DNA from: Pseudomonas serbica
GTDB taxonomy: Bacteria; Pseudomonadota; Gammaproteobacteria; Pseudomonadales; Pseudomonadaceae
DNA: 64,000 nucleotides
Direction: 5' to 3'
Assembly (NCBI RefSeq): GCF_028823535.1
Contig: NZ_JAQIYM010000002.1
Span: 124,001-188,000 of the forward strand
The notes below the pieces were generated by a model. It did not search any database, was not told the DNA's origin, and worked only from the letters and a program-made list of their open reading frames with translations. Position 1 is the first letter of the stretch. The number at the start of each line of letters is the position of its first letter. The position numbers were made by a program, and so were the translations under genes. Shown here piece after piece: positions 7,852 to 16,984 of this stretch.

Positions 7852-9605
7852 CAAGACACCCGTTGCGCGAGAGCCACGCTGAAAATACCCCACTCGTCGA
7901 CGCGCATGCTGACTTTGCGAAAGCCAGCGGCCTCCACCAATTGGTCCATTTCCACCTGGGTGCGCCGGCGCATGACCCAGGCCTGGCCTTCACGGTGGCT
8001 GGTCAAGGCGCGGGCGATCAGTTCCAGCTGCGGGTGCCAGGGTTGACCGGTGTAGACCAGATAACCGCCAGGCTCCACGGCTTCGGCCAGGCCGGCGAGG
8101 GAGCCCGCGACCATTTGGTTGTTGGCGAACAGCTCGTACAAACCGGAGACCACCGCCAGGGTCGGCTTGGGTTCCAGCGCGGCCAGGTCGGCACGGTCGA
8201 AGGCGTCGCCCTTGACGAATTGTGCGATCCCTTCCAGGCCTTTTTCGCGGATCAGCGCGCTGCCGTCGCGCACGTTGATGTCACTGTAGTCGCGCAACAG
8301 GATCGACTCGGGTAACGGGCTGACACCCTGCAGGGCTTCAAGAATGTAGCGTCCGTGGCCGGCGGCGATGTCGACGATGCGCACTTCGCGGCCTTGGTCG
8401 CGTAGTTGCTGCATCGCCAGGCGCAGCAGTTCTTCGACGTGCAGCTTGCGTTGGCGAATGCCGCGCCAGCCGATGGAGTCGAGGTAATTGCGGTCGATCA
8501 GGCGGCCGACGCCTGACTTGCCCGTGGGGGTGTTGCGATAGACGTAGTCCAGGGTGCTCCCGGAGTCGAACCCGGTGTCGAACCCCAGCTTGATCCCGGA
8601 CGACAGCCGGCTGCCCAGGCGCATGCTGGCACGGGTCATACGCCAATACAGGTCGCGCAGGGAGTTGTGCGGCAGCGGCGCGGCCAGTGATTCGGATTCG
8701 GCGCAGGTCAGGCCCAGGCGATCGGCGTCCAGCAGGCTGGGACGTTCGCCGGGTTGTGCGAAGTTCTGCAGGATGAAGCGACGTGCGCTGGCGACGGCGT
8801 GCCCGCGGTTCTTTTCGCCCAGGGTGTCGTGAAAGAACCCCGGCAGCACATGTTTTTCCTTGCGCAGGCTGCCCAGGCGCTCGAAGAAGTGTTCCTGGGG
8901 CTGGCGATGCACGACGAAGTCGGCACCGGAGATCAATAACTGGGTGGGTATCGTGATGGCCTGGGCATCGGCCACGACCCGTTCGGCGGCCTCGTAGAGA
9001 CCGAGCAGGACATTCACTGAAATGGCCTTGGTGATCAGCGGATCGCTGTCGTAGCTGGCGACGCGCTGCGGGTCGTGGCTGAGAAAGCGCGCCTTGACGT
9101 AGCTGTTGACGAAAAAGTTGCCGCGCCACCGGCGCATCAGCGCCAACCCCTGGCGGGCGAAGGGCACATAGAGCTTGACCTTGAACGCCGGGGACGCCAG
9201 CACCAGCGCACGGATGCGCGGCGCGTAATCGTGGGCCCAGGTGGCGACGATCACCGCGCCGACGCTTTGCGCGATCACCGCGATATTCTGTTCGTCGATC
9301 TGGTAGGTCGCGCTCAGGTGCTCGCAAAAGGTCTGCACGTCCCGCACGCTGGTGGCGAAGCCGGGGCTGTCGCCGCGGGCGCCTGGCGAGAGGCCATGGC
9401 CCCGGGCATCCCAGGCAAAGAAGTCAAAACCGGGCAGGTCCAGTTCATCCACCAGATGGGCAATGCGTCCGGAGTGTTCGTGGCCGCGGTGAAACAGCAG
9501 CACGGCCTTGCGCGGTTCACCAGGTTCTGTGGTGCCTGGCCAGTGTCGATAGAACAATTGCACGTCGTCGTGGGTGGTGAATGTCTGTTGCTGTGCTTCA
9601 CGCAT
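7851..9605 (-). CDS. Bifunctional alpha/beta hydrolase / SAM-dependent methyltransferase (YnbC-like)
   Basis: A 584-aa fusion. Residues about 1-285 are a serine hydrolase of the monoacylglycerol-lipase type: nucleophile Ser114 in AQSVG, Asp229 in SGADF and His259 in GFFHD. Residues about 345-584 are a class I methyltransferase with SAM motif I at 409-419 (RIVDIAAGHGR). AAGGA sits 7 nt before the ATG at 9605; another ATG lies 6 nt upstream. A much longer open frame runs further upstream but overlaps the CDP-alcohol gene in a different frame and is not real. It overlaps that gene by 8 nt. E. coli YnbC has the same fusion. The lipid modified is unknown. Confidence 0.85.
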   Translation of the reverse strand: MREAQQQTFTTHDDVQLFYRHWPGTTEPGEPRKAVLLFHRGHEHSGRIAHLVDELDLPGFDFFAWDARGHGLSPGARGDSPGFATSVRDVQTFCEHLSATYQIDEQNIAVIAQSVGAVIVATWAHDYAPRIRALVLASPAFKVKLYVPFARQGLALMRRWRGNFFVNSYVKARFLSHDPQRVASYDSDPLITKAISVNVLLGLYEAAERVVADAQAITIPTQLLISGADFVVHRQPQEHFFERLGSLRKEKHVLPGFFHDTLGEKNRGHAVASARRFILQNFAQPGERPSLLDADRLGLTCAESESLAAPLPHNSLRDLYWRMTRASMRLGSRLSSGIKLGFDTGFDSGSTLDYVYRNTPTGKSGVGRLIDRNYLDSIGWRGIRQRKLHVEELLRLAMQQLRDQGREVRIVDIAAGHGRYILEALQGVSPLPESILLRDYSDINVRDGSALIREKGLEGIAQFVKGDAFDRADLAALEPKPTLAVVSGLYELFANNQMVAGSLAGLAEAVEPGGYLVYTGQPWHPQLELIARALTSHREGQAWVMRRRTQVEMDQLVEAAGFRKVSMRVDEWGIFSVALAQRVS

Positions 9606-10239
9606 TGCCATTTCCTTCGGCTGAAGAGCTGTCGATTTGTGCTTCCCTGAGGCCCTGGCGGACCCGGTTGACCAGGGTGTAGACCAGTAGCATCGCGATG
9701 ATCGCGAACACCGTGTTGACCCAGAAGGGGCTGATCCAGCCCGGTACGATGCCAGCGGCCACGATCCCCAGGACAAAAGCCCGGTCACTTTTGCCCATGG
9801 GCCCGTCATAGCGCCGCGAAGCGCCGACCATCGGCCCCAGCACGCCGCTGTACTCGCTGAACAAGGCGAGCAGGGCCACCAGCAGCACCAGCCACAGGCT
9901 GACACCGGGCAGCAGGGCAAAGGGCAGGATCAGGGCGCAGTCGGCGGTGATGTCGCACAGCTCATTGAGATAGGCCCCCAGGCGCGACTGCTGGTTGAAT
10001 TCCCGAGCCAACATGCCGTCGATGGCGTTGAGCGCCATGCGCACGATCATCCAGATCGGTACCAGTGCAAAGATCCAGGGGTGATGCACGAAGCTTGCGA
10101 TCATTACGCCCACCAGGATTGAGCCGATGCCTGCGATCAGGGTGACCTGGTTGGCAGTGGTGCCCTTGTCGAACAGGCGCTGGACCAGGGGGCGCAGGAG
10201 GTTTTGGAAGGCGGGTTTGATCTGGTAGATGCTGGGCAC
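9598..10239 (-). CDS. CDP-alcohol phosphatidyltransferase family protein (YnbA-like)
   Basis: A 213-aa membrane enzyme starting with GTG. The N terminus SIYQIKPAFQNLLRP resembles E. coli YnbA. The CDP-alcohol motif is present but altered: Asn71-A-I-Asp74-Gly75 ... Ala78-Arg79 ... Gly88 ... Asn92 ... Asp96. The first and third Asp of the canonical four are Asn, as I recall for E. coli YnbA too. The family joins CDP-diacylglycerol to an alcohol headgroup. First gene of the six-gene operon, which also supplies a CDP-lipid synthase, an acyltransferase, a phosphatase and a hydrolase-methyltransferase. Confidence 0.85.
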   Translation of the reverse strand: MPSIYQIKPAFQNLLRPLVQRLFDKGTTANQVTLIAGIGSILVGVMIASFVHHPWIFALVPIWMIVRMALNAIDGMLAREFNQQSRLGAYLNELCDITADCALILPFALLPGVSLWLVLLVALLALFSEYSGVLGPMVGASRRYDGPMGKSDRAFVLGIVAAGIVPGWISPFWVNTVFAIIAMLLVYTLVNRVRQGLREAQIDSSSAEGNGNA

Positions 10240-10366
10240 GTTGATGAGGTCTCGGGGGAGGCGATATGGTTACTGAGTGTAGATGGCATCTTGGGATGGA
10301 TTTGGCGACGGCGCCTGGTGTGTGGGTTTAATGCTGAAAGCGTGGTCTTGTCGCGATGAAGAAAAG

Positions 10367-10981
10367 TCAGGGATTCGTCCATGGTTTGGCCAGTGACAGG
10401 GTGATGAGGTAGCGCTCCTCTGTGGGACGCTTCTCGTCCCTGAAACGCCCAACCACCAGCATCACCTGGTACTTGTCGCCCGCATGCCAATAGGAAGTGC
10501 CGCCCTTGTTCACGTCGCGCAATCGGGCCCGCCATTCTGGTGTGTCGGCGAACGGTGGATCTTCCTTGATGCGGATGGGCGTCCAACCGGCCTTGCGCAA
10601 TTGGTCTTGCAAATCCAGCACGACCTTGAGGGTGTCGTCGAGCAAAAGCGGCTCGATTTGTGGGGACATGCGGACACTGTTGATCAAGTCTTTGTTGTAA
10701 ATAATCGCGAAGAATCGGGCTTGTGGAGTCACGAAGCTGTACTCGGGATCTATGAAGCGCAGGCGGGCATCGGACTTCGGGATACTAAATGAGACATGTC
10801 CTTGAATGGCCGGATCGATGGCAGCACTGGAGCGCTGGCGCATAGCCTCGTACGGCTCGCCAATCAACAGGGCGATTTCCGGCTCTTCCGACACCACTTG
10901 AATAGCGGCTAATGTCAGGAGGGCCGCGACAGCCAGTGTCAGCATGCCCCGTCGCCAGCCCAGGCGCCGCATGAGGCTCAT
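10367..10981 (-). CDS. Membrane-anchored protein coupled to PAAR effector gene, putative immunity protein
   Basis: A 204-aa protein I cannot place in a family. After a short basic N terminus it has one hydrophobic segment at about residues 13-29 (MLTLAVAALLTLAAIQVV) and no lipobox. The rest would then lie in the periplasm. Its ATG overlaps the stop of the upstream PAAR gene by 4 nt (ATGA), so the two are translated together. Effector-immunity pairs of type VI secretion have exactly this layout, and a periplasmic location would suggest that the toxin acts in the periplasm or on the membrane. Function is inferred from context only. Confidence 0.55.
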   Translation of the reverse strand: MSLMRRLGWRRGMLTLAVAALLTLAAIQVVSEEPEIALLIGEPYEAMRQRSSAAIDPAIQGHVSFSIPKSDARLRFIDPEYSFVTPQARFFAIIYNKDLINSVRMSPQIEPLLLDDTLKVVLDLQDQLRKAGWTPIRIKEDPPFADTPEWRARLRDVNKGGTSYWHAGDKYQVMLVVGRFRDEKRPTEERYLITLSLAKPWTNP

Positions 10982-12441
10982 CGCACGCCTCCACCCCAGG
11001 CGATATCCCGAATCGATTCCTCCAGCTGCTTGCGTTGGTCGCTGTGCAGCAGATCATCAAACTGCTCCGCCGCCCTTAAAACGAAGGCCATACGTTGGTT
11101 GACCTCGGAGAGGTCGGCAACGGGGTTGTTGCTGAAACCAATGGTGCGTCCATCATCGATACGGCGGCACTGACTGGCCAGGGTCAGTTCGACTGCCTCA
11201 GCGACACCTGACGGAAAACCGATGACGTAGGAGGCATGGTTACCGTGCAGCAACCATTGCAGGCCTTTTTCGTTGTACATCGCTGGCTGCAGGATGTTGA
11301 CTTGTTCGTGCGTTGCAAGAAACGCGACACTCTCGGCGATGTTACCCGCCTCAATTGCCTCAAAGGCTTGCAGGACTTCCTTATGGTCAGTCCCGAATCT
11401 CAGCTTTTCCTGCCCGACTGGCCATAGCACCGGATGCTGACCGCTGCCATAAATGTTTTTCCGTGCAGGCAGGCAATCTTTAAGCGCCTCCAACCCACGT
11501 TCCCTGTAGAACACATGCAACGGATACACATCCAAAAACAGCGTGGTATTGCCCATCGCCAGCATCTCGTAAACAAACCGGTACATCCGTTGCGAGTACG
11601 ACAAGGGCATGTCGGCACCCCAGTGAGTGAAGCCCCACACCGGGTTGTCACGGTTGGCCTGTTCGTACTCGTGCTGGCGCTGCTCGAACTCGCGAATTTT
11701 TGCGCGTTTTTCCCGCTCGCTGCTGCTGAACAAACCACCCAGTCCTCGTCTGGCACTGTCCCTCAGTTGCTGTATCGCCTGCTCTTCCGCCTGCATCTTC
11801 TCAAGCGTGTCGGCCGCGTGCAGTAGTCCACAACCCACCTGTTTCGAGGCGAAGGCCGCAAGACCTGCCCACTGGAATCGCGGATCGAGGCGCCAGAGCT
11901 GCGCGTAGGCCGCATTGATTGCCTTGTTGCGTGTCTTCGGATCGGCGATCAGTTTGCCGCCCGGTGCCGCGACGTTCTCGACCCGAAGCTGGTAATCGCG
12001 CCAAAGGTTTTCACAGACTGTCCCTGGCCGTTCGCTGAGCGTGGGTGTGGGCGCCCGCGCTGAAGTGGAGCCGGACTGTCGCGGGGCGACCGGGTTGCTG
12101 GGCGCAACTAGCGCCGCTTCCTGTTGAGGGACACTCCTCACGGATTGCGGCGCACCACCTTGTTTGGACTCATAGGTGGCGTTGGTGAAGGAGTGGAGGA
12201 GACTGGCCTTGCAGGGGCAGCTGCTGCGGCTATCCAGCGAGCCAGATACCAGTCTGCCGTGACTGTCCATGTACGAGATGCCACCGACGATTTGGTAGGT
12301 TTCGTCGTTTTTGCCACAGGAAACCCGATCCCCTGCGCGAGCGTGGGCGATGCCAAACATCATCACGCGGGTATCGGCCTCGAGCACCTCGCCACCGCAA
12401 CTGGTCTTCTCGCCCTTGCGAATGAAATATCCCTTGGCCAT
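10978..12441 (-). CDS. PAAR-domain protein with C-terminal extension, putative T6SS effector
   Basis: A 487-aa protein. Residues about 1-90 are a PAAR-type spike tip (FIRKGEKTSCGGEVLEAD ... ARAGDRVSCG ... KASLLHSFTNATY). A Pro/Ser/Thr-rich linker follows to about 150, then a large C-terminal region of about 330 residues with a charged coiled segment (SEREKRAKIREFEQRQHEYE) and several aromatic-rich blocks. The part near FQWAGLAAFASKQVG faintly recalls DUF2515, but I could not confirm it and I see no known catalytic motif. ATG at 12441 follows AAGGAG. No vgrG, hcp or adaptor gene is nearby, so it would be an orphan effector loaded by a distant T6SS. Confidence 0.72.
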   Translation of the reverse strand: MAKGYFIRKGEKTSCGGEVLEADTRVMMFGIAHARAGDRVSCGKNDETYQIVGGISYMDSHGRLVSGSLDSRSSCPCKASLLHSFTNATYESKQGGAPQSVRSVPQQEAALVAPSNPVAPRQSGSTSARAPTPTLSERPGTVCENLWRDYQLRVENVAAPGGKLIADPKTRNKAINAAYAQLWRLDPRFQWAGLAAFASKQVGCGLLHAADTLEKMQAEEQAIQQLRDSARRGLGGLFSSSEREKRAKIREFEQRQHEYEQANRDNPVWGFTHWGADMPLSYSQRMYRFVYEMLAMGNTTLFLDVYPLHVFYRERGLEALKDCLPARKNIYGSGQHPVLWPVGQEKLRFGTDHKEVLQAFEAIEAGNIAESVAFLATHEQVNILQPAMYNEKGLQWLLHGNHASYVIGFPSGVAEAVELTLASQCRRIDDGRTIGFSNNPVADLSEVNQRMAFVLRAAEQFDDLLHSDQRKQLEESIRDIAWGGGVR

Positions 12442-12603
12442 GGCTGCAACTCCTTGTCTGTTGATGATCAAATTGCGCCTGCCTCCGAAGGATTGGAGGC
12501 AGGGCAAAGTGCAGCGCAAGGGTTCTATATGGGGCGGTCAGGCGTAAATCGGACGTTTCCGGAATGCGCGTATGAAAGTGGTATTCAACCAGTAAGTTCG
12601 TTC

Positions 12604-15600
12604 CTACAGGAGCTTCTGCAGATCCTCCACCGGCAGCGGCCGGCTATGCAGGTAGCCCTGATAGAGATGGCAGCCCAGGCCTTGCAGGAACTCCAGTTGC
12701 TCCGAGGTCTCCACTCCTTCGGCGATGATCTTCAGTTCCAGGCTGCGGGCCATGGCGACGATGGCGCGGATGATTTCGGCGTCGTTGGGGTCGGTGGTGG
12801 CGTCGCGAATGAACGACTGGTCGATTTTCAGGGTGTCGACCGGCAGGCGCTTGAGGTAGGTCAGCGAGGAGTAACCGGTGCCGAAATCGTCCATGGCAAA
12901 GCTCACGCCCAGCTTTTTCAGGCGCAGCATCTTGTTGATGGTGTCTTCCAGGTTCTGGATGACGATGCCTTCGGTGATTTCCAGTTTCAGCAGCGAGAAG
13001 GGCAGGCCATAGGTGGCGAGGCTGTTTTCGATGCGCTCGACGAAGTCGTTCTGGCGGAACTGGCGTGGGCTGATGTTGACGCACAGGCTGAATTGCGCGG
13101 GGTCCACCAGGCCATCGGCGATCAGTTGCCTGAAGGCCTGGCAGGCTTCGTCGACGATCCACGTGCCGACCTCCAGGATCAGCCCGCTGTCTTCCAGGAC
13201 CTTGATGAACTCGGTGGGCGACTGCGCGCCCAGCTCCGGATGGTTCCAGCGCACCAGCGCTTCGGCGCCGACGATGCGGTTATCCCGGGCGTCCACCTGG
13301 GGTTGGTAATGCACGCGAAACTCACCGCGCGAAAGTGCCAGGCGCAGGTCGGTTTCCATGCGCAGGCGCTCGCTCGCGGCCTTCTGCATGGTGTTGTGGT
13401 ACATCTGCGCGGTATTGCGTCCCGAATCCTTGGCGCGATAAAGGGCGATGTCGGCGCGCTTGAGCAAGTCGGTTGGCGTCGAGCCGTGGTCGGGAATCAA
13501 GGCAATACCGATACTCGGCGTCACCTGCAGGCGCTGGCCGTCGAGGAACATCGGCTCGGACAGCAGCTCACGAATGGTATCGGCCAGCTCGCGGACCTGA
13601 TCGCTGACCTCGTTGCGCGAGCCTTCGAGGCCACTGAGCAACACCACGAATTCATCACCGCCCAGGCGCGCGACGGTGTCTTCCATGCGCACGCTGGCTT
13701 CCAGGCGCGCGGTGATGATCTTCAGCACCGTATCGCCCACCGGATGACCGAGGGAATCGTTGATGTGCTTGAAGTGGTCGAGGTCGAGGAACATCAACGC
13801 GCCGCGCAGGTTATGGCGCTTGAGCAGGGCGATCTGCTGGCTCAGGCGATCCATCAGCAGCGCGCGGTTGGGCAGGTTGGTCAGCGGGTCGTGGTAGGCC
13901 AGGTGACGGATCTGCGCCTCGGCGTTCTTCAGCAGGCTGACGTCCCGGGCGGTCAGCAGCAGGCACGCGGTTTCGTTGAGGGTGATCGGTTCTACCGAGA
14001 CCTCTACCGTCAGCAACTCGCCGCGCTTGTTGCGCCCGAGCATTTCCTGGTGATGCACCCGGCCCTTGATCTGCAGCTCGGCGAGCAAGGTCGAGCGTTG
14101 TTTTTCTTCGGCCCAGATCCCCACCTGGTACACGGTACGACCGATCACTTCGTCGGCGCGGTAGCCGGTCAGGCGGCAGAAACCGTCGTTGACCTCCAGG
14201 TAACGCCCGGTATCGCGTTCAGTGATGGTGATGGCGTCGGGGCTTGAGTGGAAGGCCTTGGCGAATTTCTCTTCGCTGGCCTTGAGCGCCGCTTCCGAGC
14301 GTTGCTGCTGGGTGATGTCGCGCAAGGTGGTGACGACGCACGGCTGCTCGCTGACGCTGATCTGGCGGCTGGAAATCACGCAAGTCAGCGACTGCCCGTC
14401 CTTGTGCTGGACGAGGATCGCGACATTGTTCAGGCCTTGCTCGCGGATCACCTGTTCGATTCGCTGCAGGCTTTTTGCCGAGGCGTCCCACAGGCCGATT
14501 TCGTCGGCGCTGCGCCCGATCACATCGGCGGCGCTCCAGCCGAAGGTCTGGGTGAAGCTGGAGTTGATCTCGATGAACTGCCCGGTGTCCTGGCGCGTCA
14601 CGCAGATCGGGTCCGGGCTGACCTGGAACAGGGTGGCGAATTTCTCTTCGGAGGCCACCAGGCGTTGTTCGCGCTCGACCTGGTCGGTGATGTCGAGCAG
14701 GGTACCGGCCATGCGCAAGGGCACGCCGTTTTCATCGCGGTAGAGGCGCGCACGGCTTTCCAGGTAGCGTGAGCTGCCATCCGGCATCTGCACCCGATAG
14801 GTCAGCTGATAGTTGCCGGCCGGGCCTTCGCGCAGGCTGCGGTAGGCATCGCGCATGGTGTCGCGCTCTTCGCCGGGCACGCCTTCGAAAAACTCGTCGA
14901 AGGATTCATGAAAAGGCATGGCCTCCATGCCGTGCAACTGCGCGGCGCGGGCCGAGCCATACAACATGCCGCTGGGAATGTGCCAGTCCCAGGTGCCCAG
15001 TTGCGCCGAGTCCAGGGCCAGGTCGAGGCGCTCCTGGCTGTCCTTGAGGGCGTGCTCGGCGGCCTTGCGTTCAGTGGTGTCGAGAAAGGTGCTCAGCAGG
15101 AAGGGCTGGCCTTCGAGTTCGACCTTTTGCGCGCTGAGGATGCCATCGTGGATCTGCCCGTTGCTGGCGCGAAACTGCACTTCCATGCTGGTCAGCTCGC
15201 CTTTGGCCTTGGTGGCCGTGACCAGTTGCGCGCGTTGTTCGGGGTGCACCCACAGGCCCAGTTCCAGTGTGGTGCGGCCGATCGCATCCTGGACCGGCCA
15301 GCCGAACAGGCTTTCGAAATACTGGTTGGCTTCGGTGATCAGGCCGTCTTCCTGGCGCGTCAGCAGGACCATGTTCGGGCACAGGTGAAACAGCGTGGCG
15401 AAGCGTTTCTCCGAGCTGCTCAGCGCCTGTTCGCGCTGGCGTTGGTGGGTGATTTCGCGGATCACGCCAATCATGCGTGGACGGCCGTGCTTGTCCGGCA
15501 GCAGGCTGCCGCTGATCTCCAGCCAATGCAGGCTGCCGTCGGGCCAGCGCACGCGGTGGTGCATCGCTTGTTCTAGCGGCGCACCGCCGATCACGGCATG

Positions 15601-15885
15601 GAAGGCGCGAAGGGTCTTGGCCCGATCTTCCACAGGCAGCAAGTCAAGGTATTCCAGGTCGGCCGGCAACGGTTGCCGGGGATCGAAACCAAACAGCGCC
15701 TGGGTGCCCCGGGACCAACTGATCTGCCCGCGCTCGATGTCCCAATACCAGGCACCCAGGCGCGCGCCGTTGAGCGCGGCCAGCAGTTGCGAGGCACTCT
15801 CCCAGCTCTGTTCGGAGCTTTTGGGGTCGAGCGCCTGGATGCGCGGCATCGGCGGAATACGGTCAACAGATTTCGGCATTGGCAA
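12604..15885 (-). CDS. Multi-PAS diguanylate cyclase/phosphodiesterase (GGDEF-EAL)
   Basis: A 1093-aa cytoplasmic sensor with no membrane segment. Five tandem PAS domains (about residues 30-150, 160-275, 285-410, 415-535, 540-660), each ending in a typical DITxxxxxE-type linker, feed a GGDEF domain (about 665-835) and an EAL domain (about 845-1090). The GGDEF motif is intact at 742-746, EAL at 875-877, and EITEG and DDFGTGYSS are present, so both cyclic-di-GMP synthesis and breakdown remain possible. In such hybrids phosphodiesterase activity often dominates, but that is family knowledge. It stands alone between the PAAR pair and a LysR gene. Confidence 0.93.
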   Translation of the reverse strand: MPMPKSVDRIPPMPRIQALDPKSSEQSWESASQLLAALNGARLGAWYWDIERGQISWSRGTQALFGFDPRQPLPADLEYLDLLPVEDRAKTLRAFHAVIGGAPLEQAMHHRVRWPDGSLHWLEISGSLLPDKHGRPRMIGVIREITHQRQREQALSSSEKRFATLFHLCPNMVLLTRQEDGLITEANQYFESLFGWPVQDAIGRTTLELGLWVHPEQRAQLVTATKAKGELTSMEVQFRASNGQIHDGILSAQKVELEGQPFLLSTFLDTTERKAAEHALKDSQERLDLALDSAQLGTWDWHIPSGMLYGSARAAQLHGMEAMPFHESFDEFFEGVPGEERDTMRDAYRSLREGPAGNYQLTYRVQMPDGSSRYLESRARLYRDENGVPLRMAGTLLDITDQVEREQRLVASEEKFATLFQVSPDPICVTRQDTGQFIEINSSFTQTFGWSAADVIGRSADEIGLWDASAKSLQRIEQVIREQGLNNVAILVQHKDGQSLTCVISSRQISVSEQPCVVTTLRDITQQQRSEAALKASEEKFAKAFHSSPDAITITERDTGRYLEVNDGFCRLTGYRADEVIGRTVYQVGIWAEEKQRSTLLAELQIKGRVHHQEMLGRNKRGELLTVEVSVEPITLNETACLLLTARDVSLLKNAEAQIRHLAYHDPLTNLPNRALLMDRLSQQIALLKRHNLRGALMFLDLDHFKHINDSLGHPVGDTVLKIITARLEASVRMEDTVARLGGDEFVVLLSGLEGSRNEVSDQVRELADTIRELLSEPMFLDGQRLQVTPSIGIALIPDHGSTPTDLLKRADIALYRAKDSGRNTAQMYHNTMQKAASERLRMETDLRLALSRGEFRVHYQPQVDARDNRIVGAEALVRWNHPELGAQSPTEFIKVLEDSGLILEVGTWIVDEACQAFRQLIADGLVDPAQFSLCVNISPRQFRQNDFVERIENSLATYGLPFSLLKLEITEGIVIQNLEDTINKMLRLKKLGVSFAMDDFGTGYSSLTYLKRLPVDTLKIDQSFIRDATTDPNDAEIIRAIVAMARSLELKIIAEGVETSEQLEFLQGLGCHLYQGYLHSRPLPVEDLQKLL

Positions 15886-15945
15886 GCCTTGGGCTGAATT
15901 GGGTCTCGGGTACAGGAATTCGCGGCTCTATAGGAGTAGCACAAG

Positions 15946-16836
15946 TTAGCCTTGAGTCCCTGGCAGATCGATCTGGGCATCCAGCAAGGCCATGAAGGCC
16001 CGTGCTGCGTTCGATAGCGTCCTTTCAGTGTGCAGGATATAGCCTAGCTGGCGAGTCAGTTGTATGCCCGGTAAAGGTATCCGCGCAACCTGGTCATCGA
16101 GCATGGTGCGTGGCAGGACGCTCCAGGCCAGGCCGATCGACACCATCATCTTGATGGTTTCCAGGTAGTTGGTACTCATGGCGATATTCGGCGTCAGGCC
16201 CTGGGCTTCGAACAGGCGCTGGACGATGTGGTGGGTAAAGGTATTGCCGCCGGGGAACACCGCCGGGTGGCGGGCGATGTCCGCGAGGCTGACCTTGCCA
16301 TTGTTGATCAGCGAATGCTCGGGGGCGACCACGAAGTCCAACGGGTCGTCCCACACCGGCGTGGCCTTGACCAGGGCGTGGGGTTCCGGGGCCAGGGTGA
16401 TGACCGCGAGTTCCGCCCGGCCATGGAGGATTTCTTCGTAAGCCACTTCCGAATCGAGAAACTGGATATCCAGCGCCACCTCGGGATAACGCCGGGTGAA
16501 CTCTCTTAATAGAGGCGGCAAACGGTGCAGGCCGATGTGGTGACTGGTGGCCAGGGTCAGACGGCCGGTCACCTCTCCGGTGAGGTTGGTCAAGGCGCGG
16601 CGCGTATCATCGAGGACGTTCAGAATCTGATAAGCCCGCGGCAGCAGGGCGCGGCCGGCCTCGGTCAGGCCGACTTCGCGACCCAGTCGATCGAACAGCC
16701 GCACCTTCAGTTGCTGCTCCAGCCCGGCGATGCGCTTGCTGATTGCGGGCTGGGTCAGGTGCAACCGTTCGCCCGCGCCGGAGAAGCTTCCCGTCTCGGC
16801 GATGGCAATAAAAGCATTCAGGTTGGCCAGGTCCAT
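15946..16836 (-). CDS. LysR-family transcriptional regulator divergent from leuC
   Basis: A 296-aa LysR protein. The winged HTH at residues about 1-60 (DLANLNAFIAIAETGSFSGA ... LTQPAISKRIAGLEQQL) is followed by a full substrate-binding domain. The ATG at 16836 is preferred over the upstream in-frame start at 16866 because it begins the conserved HTH and follows GGA. It is transcribed away from leuC across a 148-bp shared region, the usual layout for a LysR regulator acting on its divergent neighbour. The same pairing with leuC is known from other Pseudomonas, so control of leucine genes is plausible. Confidence 0.88.
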   Translation of the reverse strand: MDLANLNAFIAIAETGSFSGAGERLHLTQPAISKRIAGLEQQLKVRLFDRLGREVGLTEAGRALLPRAYQILNVLDDTRRALTNLTGEVTGRLTLATSHHIGLHRLPPLLREFTRRYPEVALDIQFLDSEVAYEEILHGRAELAVITLAPEPHALVKATPVWDDPLDFVVAPEHSLINNGKVSLADIARHPAVFPGGNTFTHHIVQRLFEAQGLTPNIAMSTNYLETIKMMVSIGLAWSVLPRTMLDDQVARIPLPGIQLTRQLGYILHTERTLSNAARAFMALLDAQIDLPGTQG

Positions 16837-16984
16837 GTCTGTATTCCAGTTGGTTATCCAAAGCATAAAAAATATGAATTTGAGTTATTTAATGTAACCC
16901 CATAGGATCAGCCTCACAAGCCAAAGGGTTATTGAAAATCTCAAAGCCCGGGGCATAGAAACAAGCTGATGAGGAAACCGTCTG

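Noticed and set aside
10367..12441. Complete T6SS cluster
   Set aside because: No vgrG, hcp, tssB/C or clpV gene flanks the PAAR pair, so only an orphan effector locus is supported.
12124..14247. 707-codon open frame on the plus strand
   Set aside because: It is antisense to the PAAR gene and the GGDEF-EAL gene. Its protein has the low-complexity look of a GC-rich shadow frame and no domain.
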